This document shows, piece by piece, positions 1 to 10,445 of a stretch of DNA of 64,000 nt. The DNA comes from Flavobacterium sediminilitoris. GTDB lineage: Bacteria; Bacteroidota; Bacteroidia; Flavobacteriales; Flavobacteriaceae. The position numbers and the translations under genes were made by a program. Each line of letters opens with the position of its first letter. Within the stretch, counting starts at the first letter, position 1. Location: assembly GCF_023008245.1 (NCBI RefSeq), contig NZ_CP090145.1, forward strand, positions 3,658,001 to 3,722,000, read 5' to 3'. The notes under the pieces were generated by a model. It saw only the letters and a program-made list of their open reading frames with translations. It was not told where the DNA came from and did not search any database.

Positions 1-1082
1 TTGGTCAACCAGACATTAAGACTCCTAAAGTTGCTCTTGATGCAGTAAAAAATGCTAATATAGAAGTTTTAGAATACAGTCATTCTGCTGGTTTTGAAAG
101 TTATAGAAAGAAGCTTTCTGAATACTATAAAAATCAAAATTTACCAATTGACACTCAAGACATTATTATAACAACTGGTGGATCGGAAGCTCTACTTTTC
201 GCTCTTGGTAGTACAATGGATTCTAATGATGAAGTTATAATTCCTGAACCATTCTATGCAAATTATAATGGTTTTGCAGTCTCTTCTGGTGTAAAAGTTG
301 TCCCTGTAATTTCTAATATTGAAACAGGATTTGCTCTTCCTCCTATTGAAGATTTTGAAAAACTTATAACACCAAATACAAAAGCTATTTTAATTTGTAA
401 TCCTGGAAATCCAACAGGATATCTATATTCCGAAGAAGAAATTAATCAATTAGCAGAGATAGTCAAAAAGCATGATCTATTTTTAATTGCTGATGAAGTG
501 TATAGAGAGTTTACTTATGACGGTTACAAACATCATTCTATTATGAATGTTAATGGTCTTGAAAATCATGCTATAATGATTGATTCTGTTTCAAAACGTT
601 TTAGTATGTGTGGTGCAAGAATTGGCTGTATTGTATCTAAAAATAAAGAAGTAATGGCTGCTGCAATGAAATTTGCACAAGCTAGATTAAGTCCCCCTAC
701 TTATGCACAAATTGCAAGTGAAGCAGCATTAGACACTCCACAAAGTTATTTTGATGAAGTTATAACTGAATATAAAGAGCGTAGAGATATTTTAATTTCT
801 GAATTAGAAAAAATTGAAGGTGTACAAGTAGCTACGCCAAAAGGTGCTTTTTATTGTATTGCTAAATTACCTATCTCAAATGCTAATGATTTTGCTCAAT
901 GGCTTTTAGAAACTTATGATTTAAATGGAGAGACTGTTATGGTTGCTCCTGCTGCAGGTTTTTATTCTTCTCCTAATGTTGGTTTAGATGAAGTTAGAAT
1001 TGCGTACGTTTTGAAAAAAGAAGATTTAATCCGTTCTGTACAAATCCTTAAAGAAGCATTATTAGCTTATAAAAATAAATAA
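1..1082 (+). CDS. Aminotransferase class I/II (aspartate aminotransferase-like), 5'-truncated by window
   Basis: A PLP-dependent fold-type I aminotransferase. The frame is open from base 3 and gives about 359 residues, so the start codon and roughly the first 35 residues lie before the window (family length about 395). Visible landmarks are GQPDIKTP at the left edge, GGSEALLFAL (cofactor phosphate-binding region), NPGNPTG, ADEVYREF (the Asp that contacts the pyridine nitrogen) and SVSKRFSMCGARIG, which carries the Schiff-base lysine. The Met at base 216 is internal, because homology continues upstream of it. The likely reaction is 2-oxoglutarate-dependent transamination of an amino acid in the cytosol; substrate specificity cannot be read from this sequence. 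A strong bidirectional terminator follows. Confidence 0.88.
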   Translation, partial: GQPDIKTPKVALDAVKNANIEVLEYSHSAGFESYRKKLSEYYKNQNLPIDTQDIIITTGGSEALLFALGSTMDSNDEVIIPEPFYANYNGFAVSSGVKVVPVISNIETGFALPPIEDFEKLITPNTKAILICNPGNPTGYLYSEEEINQLAEIVKKHDLFLIADEVYREFTYDGYKHHSIMNVNGLENHAIMIDSVSKRFSMCGARIGCIVSKNKEVMAAAMKFAQARLSPPTYAQIASEAALDTPQSYFDEVITEYKERRDILISELEKIEGVQVATPKGAFYCIAKLPISNANDFAQWLLETYDLNGETVMVAPAAGFYSSPNVGLDEVRIAYVLKKEDLIRSVQILKEALLAYKNK

Positions 1083-1105
1083 TATTATCTAACAACTAAA
1101 AAACA

Positions 1106-1164
1106 ATTAGATGATAAAAAAAATAGCCTCACAAATTGTGAGGCTATTTTTTTTATCATCTAAT
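1106..1164. terminator. Bidirectional intrinsic terminator between convergent genes
   Basis: A perfect inverted repeat with 29-nt arms (1106-1134 and 1136-1164). The core is AATAGCCTCACAA / TTGTGAGGCTATT, flanked by A8 and T8 runs, so it can terminate transcription on both strands. It separates the aminotransferase (+) from the large surface protein gene (-). Confidence 0.9.
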
Positions 1165-1175
1165 ATTAAAGAGAA

Positions 1176-4100
1176 TTATCGTTTTAATGAAAAATGCGCT
1201 TTAAATATTTTACTTTGTTGATTTTCTTCATATTCTACAGTAAACCAATAATCTGTTGATGGTAATTGTGCACCATTTAAAGTACCGTCCCATCCTGCTC
1301 CTGAAGGGCTAATTTGCTTAATCAATTTACCATATCGATCAAAGATATAAAGTTTTGTATTAGGTTGATCTTGCAATCCTATGATATTCCAATTATCATT
1401 ATATCCATCTCCATTTGGAGTGAAAAATTTAGGATAATCGATAACTAAAATAGTCTTTTCAAGATAAGTACATCCTTTTTCATCTACTACCGTTAAAGTA
1501 TGTTCTCCTGCACTTACACCTGTAAAAACATTTGATTCTTGAAGATCTTGATCATCTATTTGATATAAGAAACTTCCATTTCCATCAATAACATTTATAG
1601 TTACTGTTGCATTATCTGTAAAAGCATTAGTCACAGTATATGTAAAATCAGTTGCATTATTAATTTCAATAACATTTATAGTATTAGATACATTTGAACA
1701 ACCTGTATTCAAGTTTTGAACTTCTACATAATAATTACCTGCTAATTCTGCTGCATATGTACTTTGATTTGCTCCAGTTATTAACCCTCCATTATAATAC
1801 CAATTAAAATCATAATCTGATGTATTTGGTATACCTGAATCCAGTAAATGATTTTGGAATACTAACCCTGTAGACAATTCAACACAGATTGATCCATCTA
1901 ATAATGCTGGTTGCGGTAATGGATTTACTACTTGAGTATATTCTCTTGGTACTCCTAAACAATCTCCTAATTTTGGAGTAAAAGTATAAACCGCTGTTCC
2001 TGCAATTAAACCTGTTGTAGTTAATACATGATCTATTAAATATGTATTAGATGTTGATACTCCACTAGTAATTCCACCTTCTACAGCTACTCCATTTAAA
2101 ACAACACTCCACTCATATACTACATTAGTATTTCCTGATGATACAGTAACATTTGGTGTTTCTCCACTACAAATATCATTGATTGAACCTGAAAAAGTTA
2201 AATCATCTACAGGAATTGGATTAACTGTTACTGTAATATCAATAACCGTTCCTGAACAAATTCCTAATGTAGGTGTTACATGATACACTACTGTTGATGG
2301 TGTTAAATTCGCAGTAGTCAAAGTATCTGTTATCATTGTACCTGATCCATTACTTAATCCTGATACTGATCCACCAGAAATAACTTCTGAAGTCCAAGTA
2401 AAAGTTGCTGTTGGATATTCATCTGAATACAATTCTATCTGCGTAGTTTCTCCTGAACATATTGAGTCATCTACAATAGTATAGTCTACAGAAGGAATCG
2501 GATTGATTCTAACAGTAAACGTTTGTGTTTGACCAATACAATCTGCAACACCATAAGTTGTAACCACTAAATCTACTGGTTGAGTTTGACCTGCTAATAA
2601 GGTTATATTTTGATTTAAAACTATAGGTCCAACTCCATTTCCTGATATTACTTCATTTATTCCCTGAGAAGAAGCAGTCCAATATATTGTTGCTCCTACT
2701 ACATCTGAAGTAATTGTTACATCCATAGCTTGACCTTCACAAATCTCAGGTGTATTATTAACAATAGTTACTGTAGGGGCAATAGTTACATTTAAAACAC
2801 CACTATCTGATGCTTGTGGTGCACAACCTCCTGTAGTAGTTATACTATAATTATATGTTCCTGAAACTGTTGGTGTTCCATTAATTGTTACAAGATTCGT
2901 TGTAGAATCATAACTATAAACAACACCTGCTGGTAATCCACTAACTGAAACTCCTGTTGCTGTTCCTGAAACTTGATACACTATCGAAGTAATAGCAAAA
3001 TTTTCACAAACAGTTTGGTCTTCAGTTGATATATCTGAATTTAATGATAATGTTGTTGCTGGAAGAATTGTTACTGTCTCTGTAAGATTTAAAACTTGAC
3101 TACATCCTGTAACAACATCAGTAATTGAAGTTAAAGTAATCGTTTGATCTATTGTAGCTCCTGTAACAACCACTGTTGCTGTTCCTGAACCATTTAATAT
3201 AACTGGACTAGCTGGTAATCCTACAACTCCTGTATAACTAACCTGAGCTCCTGGAGTACCTGTTATAGTAAAAATAGCATCTGTATTAGAACATATAGAA
3301 TCATTACCCTCCAATGAAATTAATTGAGGTGTAACATTAATCGTTACTGTAAAACTATTCTCATCTGTACAATTTGGAGTAGTTCCTGTTTCTGCATAAA
3401 TATATAACGTTTGAGTCGTTGTTATTGCATCACCTGCTGATAACATTGTTCCTAATCCTCCTGTTCCTGTATAATAATTCCCAACTGTTAATGCTGGTAA
3501 TACATAACTATCACATGCTGTTACATCTGATGGTGAATCTGCTACTGGTGTAGCATTAATCGTTACTACAAAACTATTCTCATCGGTACAATTTGGAGTA
3601 GTTCCTGTTTCTACATAAACATATACTGTCTGAGTCGTTGTAATAACATCACCTGCTGATAACATTGTTCCTGATCCTCCTGTTCCTGTATAATAATTCC
3701 CAACTGTTAATGCTGGTAATACATAACTATCACATGCTGTTACATCTGATGGTGAATCTGCTACTGGTGTAGTATTAATCGTTACTACAAAACTATTCTC
3801 GTCTGTACAGTTTGGAGTAGTTCCTGTCTCTGCATAAATATATAACGTTTGAGTCGTTGTTATTGCATCACCTGCTGATAACATTGTTCCTGATCCTCCT
3901 GTTCCTGTATAATAATTCCCAACTGTTAATGCTGGTAATACATAACTATCACATGCTGTTACATCTGATGGTGAATCTGCTACTGGTGTAGCATTAATCG
4001 TTACTACAAAACTATTCTCGTCTGTACAGTTTGGAGTAGTTCCTGTTTCTGCATAAACATATACTGTCTGAGTCGTTGTTATTGCATCACCTGCTGATAA

Positions 4101-7100
4101 CATTGTTCCTGATCCTCCTGTTCCTGTATAATAATTCCCAACTGTTAATGCTGGCAATACATAACTATCACACGCTGTTACATCTGATGGCGAATCTGCT
4201 ACTGGTGTAGCATTAATCGTTACTACAAAACTATTCTCGTCTGTACAGTTTGGAGTTCCTCCTGTCTCTGCATAAACATATAACGTTTGAGTCGTTGTTA
4301 TTGCATCACCTGCTGATAACATTGTTCCTGATCCTCCTGTTCCTGTATAATAATTCCCAACTGTTAATGCTGGTAATACATAACTATCACATGCTGTTAC
4401 ATCTGATGGTGAATCTGCTACTGGTGAACCAATCGTCACTGTAAAACTATTCTCATCGGTACAATTTGGAGTCGTTCCTGTTTCTGCATAAACATATAAC
4501 GTTTGAGTCGTTGTAATAACATCACCTGCTGATAACATTGTTCCTGATCCTCCTGTTCCTGTATAATAATTCCCAACTGTTAATGCTGGTAATACATAAT
4601 CATTACATTCTGTTACATCTGATGGCGAATCTGCTACTGGTGTAGCATTAATCGTTACTACAAAACTATTCTCGTCTGTACAGTTTGGAGTTCCTCCTGT
4701 CTCTGCATAAACATATAACGTTTGAGTCGTTGTTATTGCATCACCTGCTGATAACATTGTTCCTGATCCTCCTGTTCCTGTATAATAATTCCCAACTGTT
4801 AATGCTGGCAATACATAACTATCACATGCTGTTACATCTGATGGTGAATCTGCTACTGGTGAACCAATCGTCACTGTAAAACTATTCTCATCGGTACAAT
4901 TTGGAGTCGTTCCTGTTTCTGCATAAACATATAACGTTTGAGTCGTTGTAATAACGTCACCTGCTGATAACATTGTTCCTGATCCTCCTGTTCCTGTATA
5001 ATAATTCCCAACTGTTAATGCTGGTAATACATAATCATTACATTCTGTTACATCTGATGGCGAATCTGCTACTGGTGTAGCATTAATCGTTACTACAAAA
5101 CTATTCTCATCGGTACAATTTGGAGTCGTTCCTGTTTCTGCATAAACATATACTGTCTGAGTCGTTGTTATTGCATCACCTGCTGATAACATTGTTCCTG
5201 ATCCTCCTGTTCCTGTATAATAATTCCCAACTGTTAATGCTGGTAATACATAACTATCACACGCTGTTACATCTGATGGTGAATCTGCTACTGGTGTAGT
5301 GTTAATTGTTACTACAAAACTATTCTCATCTGTACAGTTTGGAGTAGTTCCTGTTTCTGCATAAACATATAACGTTTGAGTCGTTGTTATTGTATCACCT
5401 GCTGATAACATTGTTCCTGACCCTCCTGTTCCTATATAATAATTCCCAACTGTTAATGCTGGTAATACATAACTATCACACGCTGTTACATCTGATGGTG
5501 AATCTGCTACTGGTAATGGATTAACAACTAAATTAAACGTTGTTGTGTAATAAACAGATGGATCTGCAATACTTTCCATTCTAACATAAATCACCTGATT
5601 TGTGCCATTAAATGCTGAAAATGGAGATGCTAAATCTGTATTATTATCAGCTCCCGACTGTGTTGTATGATAAGTAATCGTATAATCTGAAGCGGGGTTT
5701 ATTCCTAAAACCGTAGCGTCTTGGCTTGTTAAATCAAAAATTTCAAAACCATCGTTACTAACATCGTCACACGCAAACATATCATCAGGTTGATTTGCTC
5801 CACAAGGAACGGTAACTAAATTAAACTCTGTAAATGCTGGACATGATAATGCAAAATTTTCTACTCGAACATAAATAATTGTAGGTGGTGACGAATCTAC
5901 ATAAGCAGAAGGAAGCTGAGGAAAACCTGCAACAGCATCTGCTGCACTAGCAAAAAAGTAAACATCATAATCTAATGGATCTAAAGACCCTAAAATTTCA
6001 GGAATATGAGAATTCAAATCAAAATTTTCATCACAACTCTCTAAGTCTGGTACATCTTCAACTATTGCAGGTGCATCTAAAACTTCTATACATTTTACAT
6101 TTGTTGAAACACATCCAAAATTATTTACTACTGTATATGTATAGCAATATGTCCCTGGAGTATCTGATTCTACAGTTATTGTATTTCCATTGATATTTGT
6201 TATAGTTGGATCGGGAGTCCATGAAACAGAAGATGAAGATGGAGTAAATGATAAATTTGAAGGAGCAAGTGCTGGATCAAAATCAATATTCCAAGAAAAA
6301 ATATACCCATTATCAACTGCTAAATTATCTGTAACCTTTATTGTCCAAACTCCATTTAATGGACTGCCTAATAAGGGAGCAAAACCTCCACTTGGAAGAT
6401 ACGTACCTGGAGCAATCGCATTACCTGTTGTAACAGCAACTGTAGGTCCATTTACTAAAGTAGTGGCTCCTGACATTGCAAAACAATAATTAAACCCAAT
6501 TCCTGGATTCACTGATCCATCATCTAGCGCATCTCCTAAATACGTAATACCTCCTCCTGGATATGTATGTAATACTGCTATTTGACCGTTAGGGCTTATT
6601 ATTTCAATTCCTAAATCACCTAGATACGAATGTTCAATGTTCATACAAATACCCGCAATTTGATTAACATCCGTTAATGTTGAAGATGATGGAAAACAAT
6701 CTACAACAATTGATGTTGTATAAGATACTCCGCTTCCATCTGGCAAGAAAGTTTGCCCACTTACAGGTGGGGCACAATCATAAGTAAATGTATTATAGCT
6801 CACATTTGCTGTTATATCCAAAGGAACATCTTTACATGTTTCATCAGATATAGAATAAAACGAAATTTGTGGATCGTCAGAGACTTGTATGATTTGATTT
6901 ATAAAATTTGCATTTCTACAATCTAAAGGATCATTAACTACTAAGTTAACACGGTACACACCAGGTGTTCCAAATACATGACTAACATTTTGTCCTGTAG
7001 CAGTAGTCCCATCATCAAAATCCCAAGTATAAACAGCTCCAGCACTAGATGTAGAAAACGTTGCTGAACCTGAAAAATCAACAGATTGCCCTGCACAAAT

Positions 7101-7589
7101 TTTAATAATATTATCTGTATCTGCCGTAGGTGTTGTACTATCTAAATTAGCAACAATATTTTGACATGGAGTCACACAAGAAATACCTGCACTCCATCCA
7201 GATGCTGTAGTTACCGCATCTGATGTAAATACAAAAGTTATACATCCAGAAGTATTCGTTCCTGTAGGCTGTATAACAGTTGGTAAATCTGTACCTGTAA
7301 GCTCCATTAGAAGAGGTGCTGCGGTTGAATCTCCATCATAAACATAAAGGAAATCCACATTTTCTTCCAGATTAAAACTTGTAAAAACAAATCTAATAAT
7401 ACTACCAGCAGTTGATGGACAGAATGTCTTTGTAAAAGTTGAATTATTAGAGTAATCCCCTGTATTTCCTCCTGAATCAAAAAATGTTCCAGCACAAGTA
7501 TTAACTGGAGCATTTGACATATTATAATTTTGAGAAAAACAAAAAAGAGAACTAAAAAACAATAATATATATGTAATTTTAATTTTCAT
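1176..7589 (-). CDS. Giant T9SS-secreted multidomain surface protein with ten near-identical repeats
   Basis: 2137 aa if started at the ATG at 7589; a TTG 9 bases further upstream is less likely because the signal peptide MKIKITYILLFFSSLFCFSQ begins at the ATG. Order of domains: signal peptide; CUB-like region (about 25-140, with FLYVYDGDS); PKD domain (about 170-240, YTWDFDDGT); proprotein-convertase P-like region (about 280-445, HSYLGDLGIEI and NGVWTIKVTDN); ten tandem 72-73-aa repeats (693-1420) each starting PVADSPSDVT; several further Ig/PKD-like segments; and a C-terminal gliding-motility/T9SS type B sorting domain (FFTPNGDGYNDNWNI, YIFDRYGKLIKQ, GWDGTLNG). The sorting domain predicts export by T9SS and display on or release from the cell surface, probably as an adhesin. 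The gene starts 5 bases after the preceding secreted-protein gene, so the two are probably one transcript. Confidence 0.9.
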   Translation of the reverse strand: MKIKITYILLFFSSLFCFSQNYNMSNAPVNTCAGTFFDSGGNTGDYSNNSTFTKTFCPSTAGSIIRFVFTSFNLEENVDFLYVYDGDSTAAPLLMELTGTDLPTVIQPTGTNTSGCITFVFTSDAVTTASGWSAGISCVTPCQNIVANLDSTTPTADTDNIIKICAGQSVDFSGSATFSTSSAGAVYTWDFDDGTTATGQNVSHVFGTPGVYRVNLVVNDPLDCRNANFINQIIQVSDDPQISFYSISDETCKDVPLDITANVSYNTFTYDCAPPVSGQTFLPDGSGVSYTTSIVVDCFPSSSTLTDVNQIAGICMNIEHSYLGDLGIEIISPNGQIAVLHTYPGGGITYLGDALDDGSVNPGIGFNYCFAMSGATTLVNGPTVAVTTGNAIAPGTYLPSGGFAPLLGSPLNGVWTIKVTDNLAVDNGYIFSWNIDFDPALAPSNLSFTPSSSSVSWTPDPTITNINGNTITVESDTPGTYCYTYTVVNNFGCVSTNVKCIEVLDAPAIVEDVPDLESCDENFDLNSHIPEILGSLDPLDYDVYFFASAADAVAGFPQLPSAYVDSSPPTIIYVRVENFALSCPAFTEFNLVTVPCGANQPDDMFACDDVSNDGFEIFDLTSQDATVLGINPASDYTITYHTTQSGADNNTDLASPFSAFNGTNQVIYVRMESIADPSVYYTTTFNLVVNPLPVADSPSDVTACDSYVLPALTVGNYYIGTGGSGTMLSAGDTITTTQTLYVYAETGTTPNCTDENSFVVTINTTPVADSPSDVTACDSYVLPALTVGNYYTGTGGSGTMLSAGDAITTTQTVYVYAETGTTPNCTDENSFVVTINATPVADSPSDVTECNDYVLPALTVGNYYTGTGGSGTMLSAGDVITTTQTLYVYAETGTTPNCTDENSFTVTIGSPVADSPSDVTACDSYVLPALTVGNYYTGTGGSGTMLSAGDAITTTQTLYVYAETGGTPNCTDENSFVVTINATPVADSPSDVTECNDYVLPALTVGNYYTGTGGSGTMLSAGDVITTTQTLYVYAETGTTPNCTDENSFTVTIGSPVADSPSDVTACDSYVLPALTVGNYYTGTGGSGTMLSAGDAITTTQTLYVYAETGGTPNCTDENSFVVTINATPVADSPSDVTACDSYVLPALTVGNYYTGTGGSGTMLSAGDAITTTQTVYVYAETGTTPNCTDENSFVVTINATPVADSPSDVTACDSYVLPALTVGNYYTGTGGSGTMLSAGDAITTTQTLYIYAETGTTPNCTDENSFVVTINTTPVADSPSDVTACDSYVLPALTVGNYYTGTGGSGTMLSAGDVITTTQTVYVYVETGTTPNCTDENSFVVTINATPVADSPSDVTACDSYVLPALTVGNYYTGTGGLGTMLSAGDAITTTQTLYIYAETGTTPNCTDENSFTVTINVTPQLISLEGNDSICSNTDAIFTITGTPGAQVSYTGVVGLPASPVILNGSGTATVVVTGATIDQTITLTSITDVVTGCSQVLNLTETVTILPATTLSLNSDISTEDQTVCENFAITSIVYQVSGTATGVSVSGLPAGVVYSYDSTTNLVTINGTPTVSGTYNYSITTTGGCAPQASDSGVLNVTIAPTVTIVNNTPEICEGQAMDVTITSDVVGATIYWTASSQGINEVISGNGVGPIVLNQNITLLAGQTQPVDLVVTTYGVADCIGQTQTFTVRINPIPSVDYTIVDDSICSGETTQIELYSDEYPTATFTWTSEVISGGSVSGLSNGSGTMITDTLTTANLTPSTVVYHVTPTLGICSGTVIDITVTVNPIPVDDLTFSGSINDICSGETPNVTVSSGNTNVVYEWSVVLNGVAVEGGITSGVSTSNTYLIDHVLTTTGLIAGTAVYTFTPKLGDCLGVPREYTQVVNPLPQPALLDGSICVELSTGLVFQNHLLDSGIPNTSDYDFNWYYNGGLITGANQSTYAAELAGNYYVEVQNLNTGCSNVSNTINVIEINNATDFTYTVTNAFTDNATVTINVIDGNGSFLYQIDDQDLQESNVFTGVSAGEHTLTVVDEKGCTYLEKTILVIDYPKFFTPNGDGYNDNWNIIGLQDQPNTKLYIFDRYGKLIKQISPSGAGWDGTLNGAQLPSTDYWFTVEYEENQQSKIFKAHFSLKR
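3330..5513 (-). repeat. Ten coding tandem repeats of 216-219 bp inside the surface protein gene
   Basis: Ten consecutive copies of a 72-73-codon unit beginning PVADSPSDVT and containing NYYTGTGGSGTMLSAGD. Repeats 3 and 5 are identical at protein level, as are 4 and 6, so a 435-bp two-repeat block was duplicated recently. Repeats 3 and 5 differ from the rest by TECNDY in place of TACDSY and by ending in IGS. Copy-number change by slippage or recombination is expected, and short-read assemblies may collapse this stretch. Confidence 0.93.
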
Positions 7590-7594
7590 AAGAA

Positions 7595-7996
7595 TCAATT
7601 TTGTGAGTTAATAACTATTAGCCAATCTGTTTTATCAATTCTATACACAATAGTTCTTGAAGAGAAAAATTTCAAATTATATTTAAAAATATTAAAGGTA
7701 TTAATATCAAAAGTAGAATCTCTTTTTAATGATTTATTGAACTTATCAAAAAGTTTAGCTTTAGATAATAATACAAATTTTTCACCCTTTTCTCTTGGAG
7801 TTTGTACAAACTGTATTCTTTCAATTAGTTTATTAACACTCTTTTTTCTATGAATATTATTTAAATATTCACTTTCGTAATGATTAGCGTATACTTCTTT
7901 AAGCATCTCTTGATTAAAATAATCTTTATAATAAATCTTCTCTTGCGCCATAGCAGAAAGACTTAAAATAAAAATAAAAACTAAATATTTTTTCAT
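7595..7996 (-). CDS. Small secreted protein of unknown function
   Basis: 133 aa with a clear signal peptide (MKKYLVFIFILSLSAMAQ, cleaved after AQ). The mature part is basic and probably helical, with no motif I recognise. It ends 5 bases before the ATG of the giant T9SS cargo protein on the same strand, so it is probably the first gene of a two-gene transcript. A role as a chaperone or accessory factor for that protein is only inference. It is divergent from folE, with about 160 bases between them. Confidence 0.7.
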   Translation of the reverse strand: MKKYLVFIFILSLSAMAQEKIYYKDYFNQEMLKEVYANHYESEYLNNIHRKKSVNKLIERIQFVQTPREKGEKFVLLSKAKLFDKFNKSLKRDSTFDINTFNIFKYNLKFFSSRTIVYRIDKTDWLIVINSQN

Positions 7997-8113
7997 TATT
8001 TGTAATTATATTGTTAATTTATAATAGCTAGTGACAAATTTAACAAAATATTAATTCTACGCTAATATTTTTCTAATAATTATTATTATTCCTTTTATTT
8101 TAACATAATTAAT

Positions 8114-8121
8114 TATCTTTG
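8114..8121 (+). promoter_or_regulatory. TAnnTTTG promoter element upstream of folE
   Basis: TATCTTTG matches the Bacteroidota -7 consensus TAnnTTTG and lies 40 bases before the folE start codon. No convincing TTG -33 element is seen at the usual spacing. Confidence 0.6.
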
Positions 8122-8160
8122 CACTTCAAAAAAATTACATATAATTCATATCAATTATAA

Positions 8161-8832
8161 ATGATTAACACAGATAATTTTCAAGACGAAATAGGAGAAA
8201 ACCACATTGCAACAAATGCAGAAACTCCTCTAAGAGAAGATGCTTTCAACCTAACTGATGATGAAAAAATCGAAAGCATAAAAAAAGATGTAGAAAACAT
8301 CTTGACAACACTTGGTATGGATCTTACAGATGATAGTTTAAAAGGAACACCAAATAGAGTTGCAAAAATGTTTGTAAAAGAAATTTTTGGTGGATTAAAC
8401 CCAAATAAAAAACCAAGTTCTTCAACATTTGACAATAAATATAAATACAACGAAATGCTTGTTGAAAAAAACATTGTTGTTTATTCAACTTGTGAACATC
8501 ATTTATTACCAATAGTAGGTAGAGCTCACGTTGCTTATATTTCAAACGGCACTGTTGTAGGACTTTCTAAAATGAATAGAATTGTTGACTATTTTGCAAA
8601 AAGACCTCAAGTACAAGAACGCCTAACTATCCAAATTGTTCAAGAATTACAAAGAGTATTAGGTACAGAAGATGTAGCGTGTGTTATTGATGCAAAACAT
8701 CTATGTGTAAATTCTAGAGGAATTAAAGATATTGAAAGTAGTACTGTAACTGCTGAATTTGGCGGAAAATTTAAAGAAGACAAAACAAGAAGAGAATTTT
8801 TAGATTATATTAAATTAGATACACAATTTTAA
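8161..8832 (+). CDS. folE: GTP cyclohydrolase I
   Basis: 223 aa. Converts GTP to 7,8-dihydroneopterin triphosphate, the first step of tetrahydrofolate/pterin synthesis, as a cytosolic decamer. The zinc ligands are visible: Cys111 and His114 in STCEHHLLP, and Cys182 in HLCVNSRG, one residue from the E. coli FolE positions. GLSKMNRIVDYFAKRPQVQE is the conserved substrate-pocket region. The first 35 residues are an acidic extension typical of longer FolE proteins. A TAnnTTTG promoter element precedes it; cysS follows 90 bases later on the same strand. Confidence 0.96.
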   Translation: MINTDNFQDEIGENHIATNAETPLREDAFNLTDDEKIESIKKDVENILTTLGMDLTDDSLKGTPNRVAKMFVKEIFGGLNPNKKPSSSTFDNKYKYNEMLVEKNIVVYSTCEHHLLPIVGRAHVAYISNGTVVGLSKMNRIVDYFAKRPQVQERLTIQIVQELQRVLGTEDVACVIDAKHLCVNSRGIKDIESSTVTAEFGGKFKEDKTRREFLDYIKLDTQF

Positions 8833-8921
8833 AATTTTCTTATAAAGCGATTAACTTCCCTTTTTTATAAATTATACTTAAAGTAAAAACGTGTAAAATT
8901 TCAGAACAAACAATAAACAAT

Positions 8922-10418
8922 ATGCAATTATATAAAAACCAAAGCCTAAAAATTTACAACACCTCTACTGGTGAAAAAGAAACTTTCAAACCTATCCATG
9001 AAGGACATATAGGAATGTACGTTTGTGGGCCTACAGTTTATAGTAATGTACATCTTGGTAATGTGAGAACTTTTATGAGTTTTGATGTTATCTACAGATA
9101 CCTTAAGCATATTGGTTATCAAGTTCGATATGTAAGAAACATAACAGACGCAGGACACTTAACTGATGATGGCAATGTTGATAATGATCGTTTTGTAAAA
9201 CAATCGCGACTTGAAAAGTTAGAACCTATGGAAGTGGTTCAGAAATATACTGTAGATTTCCATAATGTTTTAAATCTTTTCAATTTTCTTCCTCCAAATA
9301 TAGAACCTACTGCAACAGGACATATCATAGAACAGATTGAATTAATTGAAAAATTAGTTAATACTGGTTTTGCTTATGAAAGTAAAGGTTCTGTTTATTT
9401 TGACGTTTTAGAATACAATAAAAGAGGTTTAAATTATGGAGAATTAAGCAATCGTAATATAGAAGAGCTATTTTCAAATACACGTGATTTAGACGGACAA
9501 AGTGAAAAGAAAAACCCACAAGATTTTGCGTTGTGGAAAAATGCTTCTCCTGCACATATCATGAGATGGAACTCTCCTTGGGGAGAAGGATTCCCTGGTT
9601 GGCATTTAGAATGTACAGCAATGAGTACAAAATATCTAGGCGAAAAATTTGATATACACGGAGGTGGAATGGATTTAAAATTTCCTCATCATGAATGTGA
9701 AGTCGCACAAGGAAAAGCATGCAACGGAGAATCTCCTGTTAATTATTGGATGCATACAAATATGCTTACTATGAATGGTTTGCGAATGAGCAAGTCTACA
9801 GGTAATTATATTTTACCAATGGAATTAATAGAAGGTAAGAATAATTTTTTTGAGAAAGCATTCAGCCCTAGTGTTGTTCGTTTTTCATTTTTACAAGCAC
9901 ATTATAGAAGTGTATTAGATATTTCTAATGCCGCAATGGTAGCAAGTGAAAAAGGATTTAATCGTTTTGTTGAAGGACTAAAAATAGCTAAATCATTAGA
10001 ATCAAGTGATACTTCTTCATTAGACATTACAAAATGGAGAGAGAGTTGCTATGATGCAATGAACGATGATTTTAACACTCCTATATTATTAGCACAGCTA
10101 TTTGAAGGTATCCGTTTTATTAATTTAGTTCACGATAAAAAAGAATCATTAACACAATCTGATATTGATTTACTAACCAATACTATTTATACCTTTTTAA
10201 CTGATGTTTTAGGGATTAAAATAGAAGAAAATTACGATTCTAATACTTCTAACCTTAATTCAAAACTTGATGGTGTCGTAAATATGCTAATTGAAATGAG
10301 AAATGAAGCTAGAGCAAATAAAAATTGGGCTTTGTCAGATGAAATTCGAGACAAATTATTAGCACTAGGAATACAGTTAAAAGATGGCAAAGAAGGAACT
10401 GGATTCAGTGTTAATTAA
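8922..10418 (+). CDS. cysS: Cysteinyl-tRNA synthetase
   Basis: 498 aa, close to the normal bacterial length. A class I aminoacyl-tRNA synthetase that charges tRNA-Cys. The HIGH-type signature is HLGN within [13 protein letters not shown]. Zinc ligands are seen in [19 protein letters not shown] and [10 protein letters not shown], and the KMSKS loop is RMSKSTGN. The C-terminal helical part ([19 protein letters not shown]) fits the DALR/anticodon-binding region. The gene lies between folE and yidD, a layout consistent with a housekeeping operon. Confidence 0.97.
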   Translation: MQLYKNQSLKIYNTSTGEKETFKPIHEGHIGMYVCGPTVYSNVHLGNVRTFMSFDVIYRYLKHIGYQVRYVRNITDAGHLTDDGNVDNDRFVKQSRLEKLEPMEVVQKYTVDFHNVLNLFNFLPPNIEPTATGHIIEQIELIEKLVNTGFAYESKGSVYFDVLEYNKRGLNYGELSNRNIEELFSNTRDLDGQSEKKNPQDFALWKNASPAHIMRWNSPWGEGFPGWHLECTAMSTKYLGEKFDIHGGGMDLKFPHHECEVAQGKACNGESPVNYWMHTNMLTMNGLRMSKSTGNYILPMELIEGKNNFFEKAFSPSVVRFSFLQAHYRSVLDISNAAMVASEKGFNRFVEGLKIAKSLESSDTSSLDITKWRESCYDAMNDDFNTPILLAQLFEGIRFINLVHDKKESLTQSDIDLLTNTIYTFLTDVLGIKIEENYDSNTSNLNSKLDGVVNMLIEMRNEARANKNWALSDEIRDKLLALGIQLKDGKEGTGFSVN

Positions 10419-10445
10419 TACAATTTATAAGTAAAAAACACAAAA

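Noticed and set aside
3330..5513. CRISPR-like regular repeats
   Set aside because: The period is 216-219 bp, both repeat and linker are coding and in frame, and the whole block is one open reading frame of a surface protein.
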